Source: Euptelea pleiosperma (Eukaryota > Streptophyta > Magnoliopsida > Ranunculales > Eupteleaceae). From it: a DNA stretch of 64,000 bases. Both the position numbers and the translations under genes were made by a program. The notes beneath the pieces were generated by a model. It did no database searches. It was given only the letters and a program-made list of their open reading frames with translations, and was not told the DNA's origin. The stretch's first letter is position 1, and every line of letters starts with the position of its first letter. Shown here one piece after another: positions 23,901 through 34,091 of the stretch. The DNA lies in the NCBI GenBank assembly GCA_035048495.1, contig CM068553.1, positions 4,333,259 to 4,397,258 of the forward strand, read 5' to 3'.

Positions 23901-25044
23901 CGTCTGTGATGACTATCAACACATATATTTCGATTTCGGAAATTAATTTTTTTAAACCGGACTTCAAGACCTACCACTGTAAAACTAATCCAGTTTGATA
24001 CGGTTGTCCAAATAGGTGTCTAAAGTCTAATTTTTTTTATTCATGCACCTTCCAAATCAAAAAATAAATAAATAATATGTTTTGCAATATTATGTTCATT
24101 TTTTTATATTTTATGAAATTAATTAATATATTATTGCCTAGGCATTGCTTTGACTGATAGAACCTTGTTGCCTAGGTGTCCACTGCTAATTATCAACTCC
24201 TGATTCTGATCACATCCATCAAGTTTCCACAATTCTCTTCCAACGGTTCGTTTCTCATCATAGTGTTCAACATTTTAGAACAGCTTTGAGGAGGTTGAAA
24301 CAAACAAAGATAAAATTCATTTGCCCCACTGACAGCCCATCTCGCTAACCAACTACAAATGCAAAATACAAACTTCTCTATTAAGAATTTCAAAACATAA
24401 TACAGAGGATTGCGAGTTCTTAAGATAAAAATGCAGTTTCTCTTTCATTTCTTCATCCCAAATGATATACTTTCTCTAATTGTGTTCATGGATTGCATAT
24501 TCCAGAATCTATAAACCCTCCTGGCTTTTATCAGAATCGAAAACTTCACTTAAATGTCAAATTGCGAGTTCTTAAGATAAAAATGCAGTTTCTCTTTCAT
24601 TTCTTGCTCCCAAATGATATACTTTCTCTAATTGTGTTCATGGATTGCATATTCCAGAATCTATAAACCCTCCTGTCTTTTATCAGAATCGAAAACTTCA
24701 CTTAAATGTCAAGAAGAGAGAAACTGCTCGAATAACCTACACTTGAAACCCTAAATCCCATCTTCAGCAACCGAGATTGCATCAATACAAAGAAAACCTA
24801 AGATAGGCAGTAAAACCTAAACATTCTTGAAGAGGAAAGGAAACCCTAGAATTCGCCCCAATTAACCAAAAAACATACAGAAACAAAGAAAAAGAAAGAT
24901 GAAACTTACCTGAACAGCGCTATGGAAAATCCCACCCAAACCGATACCATCCTTGAAGATCTTGTTGATCTGAACAATGGTGTTGTTCGTCTTCGCGGAA
25001 TCACTGTTGGTCACGTCATATACATGGAGTATCACCTCCGTCAT
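14931..25044 (-). CDS. PPPDE / DeSI-like cysteine isopeptidase, 242 aa
   Basis: Four coding exons: 25,044-24,910, 18,704-18,443, 16,410-16,343 and 15,194-14,931, all with GT-AG borders and matching phases. The protein starts MTEVILHVYDVTN. The predicted catalytic His41 is in GLGGIFHSAVQ and the nucleophile Cys115 in LLSKNCNHFCDEFCERL, the two landmarks of the PPPDE fold. Family members remove SUMO or ubiquitin from proteins. It most resembles the Arabidopsis At4g25660/At4g25680 type as I recall it. Residues 133-180 (AWVNRFANAGDAAMEVAEN and following) are a family-specific helix. The last 60 residues are Ser/Pro/Gln-rich and probably disordered. Intron 1 is 6.2 kb and full of mobile-element remains, without damaging the frame. 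Substrate is unknown. Confidence 0.93.
17178..17216. repeat. (CA)n microsatellite
   Basis: About 19 CA units with one CG interruption, in intron 2 of the isopeptidase gene. Confidence 0.95.
19151..19427 (+). mobile_element. Copia-type LTR with primer binding site
   Basis: A segment from TGTAAGGGTAG to TTTTCTCA at 19,412 has TG...CA ends. Two bases later comes TGGTATTAGAGCA (19,415-19,427), which matches the initiator tRNA-Met primer site typical of plant Copia elements (TGGTATCAGAGC). The sequence after it (to about 20,300) has no recognisable gag and no second LTR, so this is a remnant. It lies in intron 1 of the isopeptidase gene, on the opposite strand. Confidence 0.65.
20622..21313. mobile_element. 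hAT MITE with GAGGCTATAGCCTC palindromes
   Basis: 692 bp, from CAAAGTTTAAAAAGGC to GCCTTTTTAAACCATG, with a perfect 8-bp flanking duplication ATCATAAT. Near both ends are many copies of GAGGC, GCCTC and the 14-bp palindrome GAGGCTATAGCCTC. The middle is AT-rich. The ends match the ATAACGG hAT elements but the interior does not. In intron 1 of the isopeptidase gene. Confidence 0.88.
21738..21955. mobile_element. hAT MITE, ATAACGG-related
   Basis: 218 bp, CATGGTTTATAAAAAC to TATTTAAACCTTG. Flanks CTCTTAAC and CTCATAAC match at 7 of 8 positions. The inside has ATTATAACAG/CGTTATAATG motifs. In the same intron. Confidence 0.75.
22940..23185 (-). pseudogene. Copia reverse transcriptase fragment
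   Basis: Read on the - strand: NPRLVARIFTQVNNEDVL, then GTFAPVIKINSIGIVRFI, then NAFLHRELPML. This is the start of the Copia reverse transcriptase (usual forms: ARLVAKGFTQ, ETFSPVAK, DVKNAFLHG). It has internal stops and both ends are lost. Confidence 0.75.
23190..23740 (-). pseudogene. LINE RNase H fragment
   Basis: The - strand shows LKFDGC followed by GGAFQDSEERV, and further on FVLIPCSANDFMDSLAKVWG, the order of a plant LINE RNase H domain. It then ends in an A-rich tail near 23,195. Frames are broken. It abuts the Copia fragment. Confidence 0.6.
24410..24711. repeat. 152-bp tandem duplication
   Basis: Two copies starting TTGCGAGTTCTTAAG, 152 bases apart and nearly identical (TTCATCC against TTGCTCC, TGGCT against TGTCT). 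A recent duplication near the 5' end of intron 1 of the isopeptidase gene. Confidence 0.92.
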
Positions 25045-25261
25045 CTTCTCACACGGTCACACTTCCCTCTCCTAGCTCTAGCTCCTCTAAAAGACAATCA
25101 AACCCACCAACACCTACACAACTCTCTTCATTTGCGCTGACCCTGTAGTGTTAACTCTTTCGTTTCTTAGATTTTCGTTTCAGACCACCTGGATATGTAC
25201 GGATGCGGTAATCGTATCTTGCAGGAAAAACAAGAAAGCCGAGTTGTACAAAATTACAAAT

Positions 25262-25663
25262 CAAGGTTTAAAAGGGGCCGTTATAACGGACTGTGGGAGT
25301 GACCGTTTTTTATGTTTAACGGCTTGTAACGGACAGGGACAAAAACGGAAAATAACAGCACTAAAATTCAAAATTTCAATAAAACTTATAACGGAAATAA
25401 CCGGTGTTATTCTAACAATTTTTTAGAAAAATAATGGCTGTTATTTTCTGAACGTTAAAATGGTACATAACGTAATGGGGGAGGTTTGATTCCGTTATAA
25501 CACCCGTTACTTTTGTTAAAACGGCCACTACAAAACTTCCACAATATGAGTGCTGACGGATGAATAAAACTTGTTTGATTCCGTTATAACACCCGTTACT
25601 ATTGTTAAAACGGCCACTACAAAACTTCCGCAATATGAGCGCTGACACGGATGAATAAAAACT
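25262..25663. mobile_element. hAT MITE left end with 89-bp tandem duplication
   Basis: It begins CAAGGTTTAAAAGGGG and continues with CGTTATAACGG motifs, but no matching right end follows. From 25,485 an 89-bp unit (TTTGATTCCGTTATAAC to AATAAAACTTG) is repeated once. It starts 218 bases upstream of the isopeptidase start codon. Confidence 0.6.
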
Positions 25664-26165
25664 TCACTGACAGCCTGCAGTCAGTTTGACAGTCTACAAT
25701 ATAAGCCACGTGGCACATTCTTAGAGGACAGACCATGTGGAAGTTGGGCCAATCCCTAGGTGGACCTACAAACCAAAAATCAACATAATTAGTGATTTCT
25801 AGGCGTTGGTTTGGAGTTATCTTCATGGGTTGATTTTAACCCTAGGAATTTGAACATTATTTGGAGTACAAAGATCCAAAGTCAAATTACTAATCGCGCT
25901 GATTTAAAACCTTTGGATCTGTGTACCCAAATAATGCTCTCCTACGATTAAAATCAACCCATGAAAATAACTTCAATCCAACGCTTCGAGATCACCGATC
26001 AAGTTTATTTTTGGTTTGTAGGTCCACCTAGTGAGTGGCCAAACATCCATACGGTTAGTGTCCTGTTAAGAATGTGCCACATCGCTCATATTGGCTGCAA
26101 TCACGGCGTCGCTAACTACAGATGTCAGCGAAGGCTTACTTCAACAGCTACGCTTAATTACCATA
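25640..26165. mobile_element. Foldback MITE copies, Mutator-like
   Basis: Left end GAATAAAAACTTCACTGACA; right end TGTCAGCGAAGGCTTACTTC. Arms AAGCCACGTGGCACATTC and GAATGTGCCACATCGCTC and the shared core lie between. It is longer than other copies because the middle is partly duplicated. Confidence 0.55.
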
Positions 26166-26339
26166 ATATCCTTCAAGAAAATTACAGTGTATATAATCGT
26201 CCTTAGGTTCAGGCTGTTGGATGGTCTTCACGTTTAGTGTGGTGGTTTTCGAGATTTGTGCGTTGCGAATCCGAGGATCACAGGTCGTATGATCATAAGA
26301 GCAACAGCTGTTAGTATGATGGTAACATTGCACGTCCTA

Positions 26340-26940
26340 AAAAGCAAGTTTTTAAATCGTCTGTTTTAACGGTATATAACGGTCATTTAATCCGTCACAT
26401 AATGTTACCTCTATGGCCATTATGATGGGTCACATCTTAAGTAAAAACTGTCAAAATTATATTTTATTATTTCTTTTAAAGTATCTTCAATAACGGTAAA
26501 TTTTTAAGGGAAAAGTAACAAGGTATGCCTGAAACTGTTTCAAATGGGGAATCACGAGTTTTGTTACTCACTACTGTCATTTGGGCCCACTGACCGCATG
26601 GATGTTTATCCCACCCCCTCGTAGATATATAAACCAAAAATCACCCTGAATGGTAATCTATAACCATTAGATTTTAACACTTTTTAGCACTTTTTGAGGC
26701 GTTCTTATAGCCGTTGAATGCAACCATTCTTTGAGTACTAAAACCAACGGCTAAAAATCATTAACAAGTTGATTTATGATATGACTGTCTATTAAGGGGT
26801 GGGCTAAACATCCATGCGGTCAGTGGGCCCAGATGGCAGTGGTGACTACCAAAAATGCTGCTTCCGCAAATGAAAAGATCTCAAGTATACCTTGTTACAT
26901 CATGACCCAATTTTTAAACTATGCTTAAATGGTTTAAACA
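26340..26940. repeat. hAT relic hosting a foldback MITE
   Basis: CGTCTGTTTTAACGGTATAT and similar ATAACGG sequence on the left and AATTTTTAAACTATGC on the right, split by the element at 26,508. The best relative is at 36,305. Confidence 0.5.
26508..26908. mobile_element. Foldback MITE, ATGTAACAAGG family
   Basis: 401 bp, ends GGGAAAAGTAACAAGG and CCTTGTTACATCATGACCC, flanked by the perfect 9-bp duplication AATTTTTAA (26,499-26,507 and 26,909-26,917). It carries the shared core (GACCGCATGGATGTTTATCC). Confidence 0.9.
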
Positions 26941-26959
26941 GTCTTTTTTCGAATAGGAA

Positions 26960-27295
26960 GTCAAACTTTATGGGACCGCCATCGCACATGCACCTTACAC
27001 ATGGCATACTTTTAGAGATTGACCACCATATAGATGTTTCCTCCACCCCCTAGGTGTATATACAAAAATTCATCTTGATTAATTATTTCTATCCATTGGA
27101 TTAGAGTCCTTTCATGGCTTATTTGATATTGTGGATTTCTATCATTATTTAGGTTACTTGGATTCAAAGGTTAGAAATCACTAATAAGACCTATTTTTGT
27201 CATTTATGTCTATTTAGGGATTGGTCAAACATCCAAACGGTAAGTAGCCTCTAATAGTGTGTCTGGTGGCTTAAACTGTGGGTCCATCATCAACT
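26960..27295. repeat. Degraded foldback copy
   Basis: Core pieces 'gaccaccatatagatgtttc', TTAGAAATCACTAATAAGAC and GGTCAAACATCCAAACGG remain. The arms are mutated (ACATGGCATAC on the left, TGTCTGGTGGCTTA on the right). Confidence 0.5.
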
Positions 27296-27758
27296 TTAAT
27301 GATGGATATCATTATCTAATTTTTTCGAGGGACAAAGTTAAGTGTCATGTGGGGGCTTATAAAATGTAAAAAAGTTGAATGAACAAAACATCCTTATAAA
27401 TTAAGATATTCAAAAAAAATGAAAAAAGAATGTTTGTTAATTTAAAAAATTTGATGGTCATATTAAGAAGAAAGATTTTTTTTTTTTTTAATTTATATAA
27501 CAAAACAAGGAAATTGTTTCCCCCTCTTATAGGCTTCATATATCCAAGGGTCCATATCAACCCTTACATATAATAAAATTTAGACGGTTGGATTAATTTA
27601 ATAGGAAAATTGTCTTCCCACTTATACCCCTCTTATCGGCTTCACAAAGTATGGCCGAGATCTTATCCCCCAAATGGACTATGGATTTCAACCACTCGCT
27701 CTCAATTTTGGGAAATTTTTTTAGGGGAGTGTCGAGGGCGCGGGCCACCTACTATACA

Positions 27759-27920
27759 TCTATATAACAAAATAGAAAGTCACTTATCCCCCATCTTATC
27801 GGCTTCACAAAGGATGTTCGAGATCTTATCACCCCAAAGGGATGGTGGATCTAAGCCACTCGCACCTGATTTTGGCAAACACTTTGTCGGAGAGTGCCGT
27901 GGGCACGAGCCATCTACTAG
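27759..27920 (+). mobile_element. 162-bp Helitron-type MITE
   Basis: It begins A|TCTATATAACAAAATAG and ends with hairpin GTGCCGTGGGCAC, a short spacer, and CTACTAG|T. TC start, 3' hairpin, CTAG end and insertion between A and T are all present. A second copy with a mutated CTAT end lies directly upstream (about 27,590-27,755), and several more at 62,286-62,967. Confidence 0.75.
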
Positions 27921-28079
27921 TATTGAATAAGCTGCAATTAAATAGGCTGACATTGACTGTTGGTAAAGATGAAGAGAAAAAAAAAGTCTAAAGTATCCTT
28001 AAAAAAGTAAAAGACTTAAACTTGTTAAAAAAACATAAGAATGGCATTTTGGACATAGTAAGAATAATTTTGAGATTTC

Positions 28080-28330
28080 AATTGTTTTTAACTCAAGAAG
28101 AGCCTTCTCTTATTTTTAGCCGTTGGTTTTAGTACTCAAAAATGGTTGAAGCCAAGGCTCGAATCACTCCTAAAAAAGTACTAAAATCGAATGGCTAGGG
28201 ATCACCTATCAAGGTGATTTTTGGTGTGTATATCTAGCAAGGGCTGGACTAAACATTCATGCGATCAGTGGGCCCAGATTGGCAGCATTAAGTAACAACT
28301 ACTTGACACCAAAAAGCGTCAGGTCTGAAA
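28080..28330. repeat. Half of an ATGTAACAAGG-family foldback element
   Basis: Matches the right arm of the elements at 32,121 and 32,704: TTAGCCGTTGGTTTTAGTAC, 'tgtgtatatc', 'agtgggcccagattggcagc'. The terminal part is replaced. Confidence 0.5.
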
Positions 28331-28370
28331 ACCTAACCTAGGTAGGCAATCATGAGGCTTATTATCTATA

Positions 28371-28570
28371 CTATTGAGAGAAGGCCCCCAGCCCACTAAC
28401 CACATGGATGTTTAGCCCTCCCATTGTTGGATATACAAACCATAAGTCAACCTGATCGGTTATCTCTAGCCATAGATTTTAATACTTTTAAGGATTGATT
28501 CTAGCCATTGGATTCAAGCATGCTTTTTTGGGTAGTAAATCCGGTCTGAACATCCACACAGTCATTTGGC
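28371..28570 (+). mobile_element. Possible Helitron 5' end
   Basis: TCTATACTATTGAGAG resembles the 5' end at 1,144. Foldback core sequence follows. The 3' end was not found. Confidence 0.25.
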
Positions 28571-29089
28571 CCAAGAAATGATCTATGTAGGGCCACAAGA
28601 GTCCTCTACATCTGCATATTTTTCCGTAGTTTTTGATTATCATAAATAGTTGTTAAATAAAATTTTCTACTACCATATATATTAATATATTAAATATAAA
28701 GAAAGACATTATATGGAGTTTGCACCGTAGGCCTCCACTTCCATTGAGATGGTCTGGATATAACTTGAAAATCGATTGGTTCCGTCGGCGTTACACCTGA
28801 ATCTCTTTATGAGTACTGCAGAAAAGGTTAGTCCTTATATGGAGTTATTGCCTTGGGACTTGACTTGTATGGAGACAGCCCTGCAAATTTACTCTCGCCA
28901 ACTAGACATGTACCCTTTATTAACCACCCTTAACCACTAACCAATGGTTTAATGTAGGTTATATTTAGGCCTTGGCGTACGTGTCAACCATTTTGGTAGG
29001 GGGACCTTCAAAGTTTGAAGGTCGGGAGGAACGAATCTTTTCTCCTCTAGACCCTGGCTAATGATTGGATGTATAGAACTCCCCATAGG

Positions 29090-29395
29090 GACCACATTTG
29101 AGCCACGTGGAACATTGTTAGAGATTGCTGACTGTATGGTTGTTTGGCCCAACCTTAGGTGGACCTACAGACCAAAAATTAGTCGGATTAGTGATTTTTA
29201 AGTGTTGGATTGGAGTCGTTTTAATGGGTTGATTTTTAAGTGTGGAATTCGAGCATTATTTAAAGTACAAAGATCCAAGGGTTTGAAATTACTTATCAGG
29301 CTGATTTTTAGTACGTAGGTCTACCTATGGATGGGCCAAACAACCATGATCTCTAAGAGTGTGCCACGTGACTCATAATGTGGTCTGTCGGCAAA
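29090..29395. repeat. Foldback MITE copy (CCACGTGGC family)
   Basis: GAGCCACGTGGAACATTG on the left and GTGTGCCACGTGACTC on the right with a complete core. The outer termini are unclear. Confidence 0.65.
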
Positions 29396-29939
29396 GTCCT
29401 ACTCTTTTTTTTTTTAACCCTATGAATGGTTTGGGTTGAGTTTTGGTGGTTAGGACATGATGACCTACAAATTTTAGAACAAGCTTAATTTGGTTGGACC
29501 ACCAACGGATCCAATTCAAGTTGATGGAGCCCATAAACGCAGGTTGGGGCTTGGAGCAACCATTACACGGCCTCCATTTAGGTATTCATCATTGTAAGAT
29601 TGCTTAAGGGGCTACGATTGTATTATTGTCTTTACGAAAAGTCTTTTTCAAAATGGTTAGGACTTGATTTACATTTTTGATAATCAGTTGGGACTTATTT
29701 ACTTGTTTGAAGACGGTGTGCCGCCCCAAACTGTTACATTATTTAGAAAATAATGCCTAAAACCTAAAAAAGGAATGGCCGTTATAACGGAAATAACGGC
29801 TGTCCTTTTGTTTGCTAATGGTTATTTTACGAGAAAAAAAAAATTGCTGTCCACTAGGGACTGCAAGTTTGAAGTCTCCTCCTCTTCAAACGTTGCACAT
29901 GTCCTTGTTAACCTCCCCTTAACCAACTAACCAAGGGTT

Positions 29940-30564
29940 TAACGTGGGTTGGGTTAAGGCCTTGGGTTATGGGGGGAGAAAAATATTTGCTGCCCTGTAA
30001 GTCTCTCCCTCCCAACAATGCCATTTGGAGTTTAGTTTAGGGCCTACTGACATTATGGATGTGTTATTTTTATTTTTATTTTTATTTATTTTTGGGTACC
30101 ACGGGGTATCCGTGCCTCTTAGAGCACCCGACTAAGTCCCTGTGGATAGTTAACGTGGGTTGGGTTAAGGCCTTGGGTTATGGGGGGAGAAAAATATTTG
30201 CTGCCCTGTAAGTCTCTCCCTCCCAACAATGCCATTTGGAGTTTAGTTTAGGGCCTACTGACATTATGGATGTGTTATTTTTATTTTTATTTTTATTTAT
30301 TTTTGGGTACCACGGGGTATCCGTGCCTCTTAGAGCACCCGACTAAGTCCCTGTGGATAGTTAACGTGGGGTGGGTTAAGGCCTTGGGTTATGGGGGGAG
30401 AAAAATATTTGCTGCCCTGTAAGTCTCTCCCTCCCAACAATGCCATTTGGAGTTTAGTTTAGGGCCTACTGACATTATGGATGTGTTATTTTTATTTTTA
30501 TTTATTTTTGGGTACCACGGGGTATCCGTGCCTCTTAGAGCACCCGACTAAGTCCCTGTGGATA
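29940..30564. repeat. 211-bp tandem array, three units
   Basis: Units start TAACGTGGGTTGGG at 29,940, 30,151 and 30,362. The first two are the same length; the third lacks one TTTTTA unit. They are almost identical, so the expansion is recent. Each unit contains the T-rich 3' tail and adjoining part of a SINE (GGGTACCACGGGGTATCCGT) fused to a non-SINE segment. Confidence 0.95.
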
Positions 30565-30662
30565 CGGGTAAGGCCACCGCCCACTCCGTATTGCTGGCCC
30601 TGAGGGGAGGGGATTCGAACTTAAGACCTGCGCTTCCTGAGGCGTAGTTCAACGGTGATAAC
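30490..30662 (-). mobile_element. tRNA-derived SINE
   Basis: On the - strand a polymerase III-like B box is visible (AGGTCTTAAGTTCGAATCC) downstream of an A-box-like segment (GAACTACGCCTCAGG). A 3' end GGTACCCAAAAATAAA and A/T-rich tail follow. The tail half is shared with the units of the tandem array next to it. Confidence 0.6.
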
Positions 30663-30868
30663 CATGTTATTAAAATACTAAACCCAATAGTGATAAATAA
30701 CTAGTTATACTGATTTTTGATCTGTAGGTTCATCAAGATGTGGACAAAACATCCATAAGGTAAGTGGGCCATAAAGCGTACGGAGGGCCATCAAACACAA
30801 GCTCGTGATAGGGGAGTTAAAGAGCTGATACGTGTCAGCATTTTGGGAGGGGGGACCTTCAAACTTGC

Positions 30869-31234
30869 GAGTAAAACTCGTGTCACAAGATGTGGTGACG
30901 GAAGCCGGTCACAGTACTAAATATGAGCCACGTGGCATACTATTAGAGGACGATGACCGTATGGATGTTTGGCCAGTCACTCGGTGGATCGGTACACAAA
31001 CAATCAGCCTGATTCGTGATTTCTAACCGATTCGATTGAAGTTATTTTCATGGGTTGGTTTTAACGGTAGGAATTTGAGCATTATTGAGCGTTATTTGGG
31101 TGCAAAAATCCAAAGGTTGCAAATCACTGGCCAAACATCCATACGGTTAGTGACCTCTGATCGTGTGACACATGGCTCGTATTGAGTGCTGTGACCGGCT
31201 TCCGTCACAACATCTTGTGACACAAGTTTTACTC
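30869..31234. mobile_element. Foldback MITE, Mutator-like
   Basis: GAGTAAAACTCGTGTCACAA to TTGTGACACAAGTTTTACTC; inverted terminal repeats of about 50 bp (also GTGACGGAAGCCGGTCACAG against CTGTGACCGGCTTCCGTCAC). No target duplication, and the right flank (CTCGGTGGACCTACAGACC) is itself foldback core, so the insertion went into or recombined with another copy. Confidence 0.75.
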
Positions 31235-32110
31235 CTCGGTGGACCTACAGACCAAAAATCAGCCTGATTAGTGATTTATAGGCTTTGGATTGGACTTGTT
31301 TTCATGGGCTGATCTCAACTGTGGGAATTTGAGCAATAGTTGAGGTACTAACTACAAAGATCCAACACTCAAAATCTTGGCTACGCTACTGGTGGGATAG
31401 GGACATTTTTGGGAGAAAAAAGGCGTCCGTGACAACCAATGGGATCGACCCACGGTTTACAAAGGTGAGCATAATTATACTATAGATAGATTTTATGTAT
31501 TTTGGCACATAAGACCAAAATATTTCTATTGATATTCAAACGGAATTAGATATTGTAAGGACATTTTTGAAAAAATGGTCGGGCTTAAGGGGACCAGACC
31601 CACATTTTCTGACTCTTCTAGGCAGTTGTGTGCTCGGCCGTGGATTCTGAGAATGCAACGGTGGTTGCTAGAGCTGAGCTGGCATTCACTTTTTGCCAAC
31701 CCTCAAACACCATTGGGGCCGAGCACAGGACTCTTAAGAGGTGTCAAAAAAAGGGGTTCCCCGGAGCCTGAGCCTTGAAATCAAAATATGCATGGGTAAT
31801 TTTAGAATAAATATGCCAATTCATTGACACCACTGTGGGGTTTTCACTCATTCAGTAATCTTAGAAAACTACGGTATGAATGTATGGCTAATCAGTCTGA
31901 TTGGAAAATTCGAGCCGTTGGATTGAGCACTTTGTCATCGTGGGCTTTATGAACAGCACGTGGATGAGTTCCAAATCCACAATGATAAAATGCCGAATTC
32001 AACGGCTAAAACCGTGCTGAATTTTGCCGTGTCAAGTGGTCAGTGGGCCAGGATTGTGCTACGTGTCATTTTTAGACTGATTGATCATTTTGCGCAAGCA
32101 CTTATTGGTT
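31235..32110. other. Repeat-derived spacer
   Basis: Foldback core fragment at 31,235-31,360 and a divergent core at 31,850-32,090. Between them is a segment (31,570-31,780) whose parts recur inverted at 61,800-61,950. No gene supported. Confidence 0.45.
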
Positions 32111-32120
32111 AAAAGCTAAA

Positions 32121-32525
32121 GGGTCGTGATGTAACAAGGTATACCTGAGATCTTTTCATTTGCGGAAGCGGCATTTTTGGTAGTCGCCACTGCCATCTGG
32201 GCCCACCGACCGCATGGATGTTTAGCCCACCCTTTAATAGACATTTATACAAAAAATCAGCTTGCTTAATGATTTTTAGCCGTTGGTTTTAGTACTCAAA
32301 AGATGGTTGTATTCAACGGCTATAAGAATGCCTTAAATGGTGCAAAAAAGTATTAAAATCTAATAGTTATAGATGACCAATCAAGGTGATTTTTGGTATG
32401 TATATCCACCAAGGGATGAGATAAACATCCAAGCGGTCAGTCGGCCTAGATGGCAGCGGTGACTACCAAAATTTGCCGCTTCCGCAAATGAACAGTTTCA
32501 GGCATACCTTGTTACATCTTTTTCC
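32121..32525. mobile_element. Foldback MITE, ATGTAACAAGG family
   Basis: 405 bp, GGGTCGTGATGTAACAAGG to CCTTGTTACATCTTTTTCC, with the perfect 9-bp duplication AAAGCTAAA (32,112-32,120 and 32,526-32,534). The arms pair over most of their length. Confidence 0.93.
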
Positions 32526-32703
32526 AAAGCTAAAAACTTTTTCCGGAAATAAGGCATCGAAAACAACGACAGATACAGACCAGACCACACATCTAGCGCT
32601 GCTCAATACGTGTTTCAGAGGAACCATGCCACATCCCCACGTGTCCCCTCACCAACTGCTCCTTCTCGGGCAAATCAATGGTCCGAGTTGCAAATTCCAT
32701 TAA

Positions 32704-33107
32704 GGGTCGTGATGTAACAAGGTATACCTGAGATCTTTTCATTTGCGGAAGCGGCATTTTTGGTAGTCACCACTTCCATCTGGGCCCACTGACTGCATAG
32801 ATGTTTAACCCACCCTTTAATAGACATTCCTACAAAAAATCAGCTTGTTTAATGATTTTTAGCCTTTGGTTTTAGTACTCAAAAGATGGTTGTATTCAAC
32901 GGCTATTAGAATGCCTTAAATGGTGCTAAAAAGTATTAAAATCTAATGGTTATAGATTACCAATCAAGGTGATTTTTGGTATGTATATCCACCAAGGGAT
33001 CAGATAAACATCCAAGCGGTCAGTGGGCCCAGATGGCAGCGGTGACTACCAAAAATGCCGCTTCCGCAAATGAACAGTTTCAGGCATACCTTGTTACATC
33101 TTTTTCC
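32704..33107. mobile_element. Foldback MITE, ATGTAACAAGG family
   Basis: 404 bp, same orientation and same ends as the copy 178 bases upstream, with its own perfect 9-bp duplication TTCCATTAA (32,695-32,703 and 33,108-33,116). The two copies are over 90 percent alike by eye. Confidence 0.93.
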
Positions 33108-33230
33108 TTCCATTAATAGAGTGTACAACCGGTGCAGCAATTCACGTGGCAAACATGCAGGACGCTTCCCTTAAGTGTGACCCCGTTGTTGGAAGGTCGT
33201 CGTGCCATCACGTTTACAGCTCAGCATGAG

Positions 33231-33575
33231 TAAAACTTCGCTTACCACTCTCCCAACAATAAGAGCCACGTGGCACACTTTTAGAGGATGCTGACCGTAT
33301 TGATGTTTGGCCAATCCCGAGATGCACCTAAAAATAAAAAATCGGCCTGATTAGTGATTTTAAACCTTTGGATCCTTGTAAGTTGTACCCAAATAATTGT
33401 CAAAACTGCTCAAATTCCCACCGTTAAAATCAACCCATGAAAATGACTCTAATCCAACGCTTAGAAATCACTAATCAGGTTAATTTTTTATTCTTAGTTC
33501 CACTTAGGGATTGGCCAAACATCCATACAGTTAGTGTCCTCTAAAAATATACCACGTGGCTCATATTGGTTTTAC
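33231..33575. mobile_element. Foldback MITE, Mutator-like
   Basis: Left end GAGTAAAACTTCGCTTACC; arms GAGCCACGTGGCACACTT and ACCACGTGGCTCATATTGG. The right terminus is degraded (GGTTTTACGC). Confidence 0.6.
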
Positions 33576-34091
33576 GCATTAACCCCATTTTAAGGATTAG
33601 AAAAACAATTAGCGCACGTAATCAGTTAGGTTGATACACCGTTGTATAAGATAAGACACGTCAAGGATGGGTAGTTTCGTAATTTCAAAAAAAAATGGAG
33701 AAACAATTTTAAAACAAAAATATTAAAAATTTAATAAATAAATAAGAATAAACGGGTGTTTTTCTGCAAAAGCCCCATACGGGGGAGAGCGCAACCTGGC
33801 AGCAATGCATGTCGTTCTTCAGACTTCAGTCCTCGCCTCTTTCAACTCTCAACTCAATGTCTCAAACCCATCTGATCTTCAATCTGTTTTTCTGCATTTC
33901 TCCTTCTTTACTTGATCTTCGTCTCAAGTTCATATAAACTTGATTATTTTTTTTTGCCGATTTGTTGGTTTGATTTACAGAGATCTATCTGGGTCTGAAA
34001 TCTGAGAGAGTAACGAAGCAAATTCAATGTCTTCAAGGCTTTAACAATCCTCAAGTTCTGATTTTTTCTTCAGAAACAGAAACACTAAACC

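Noticed and set aside
27759..27920. CRISPR-like or structured RNA because of the repeated hairpin
   Set aside because: Copies have TC starts and CTAG ends and fit Helitrons; there is no regular repeat-spacer pattern.
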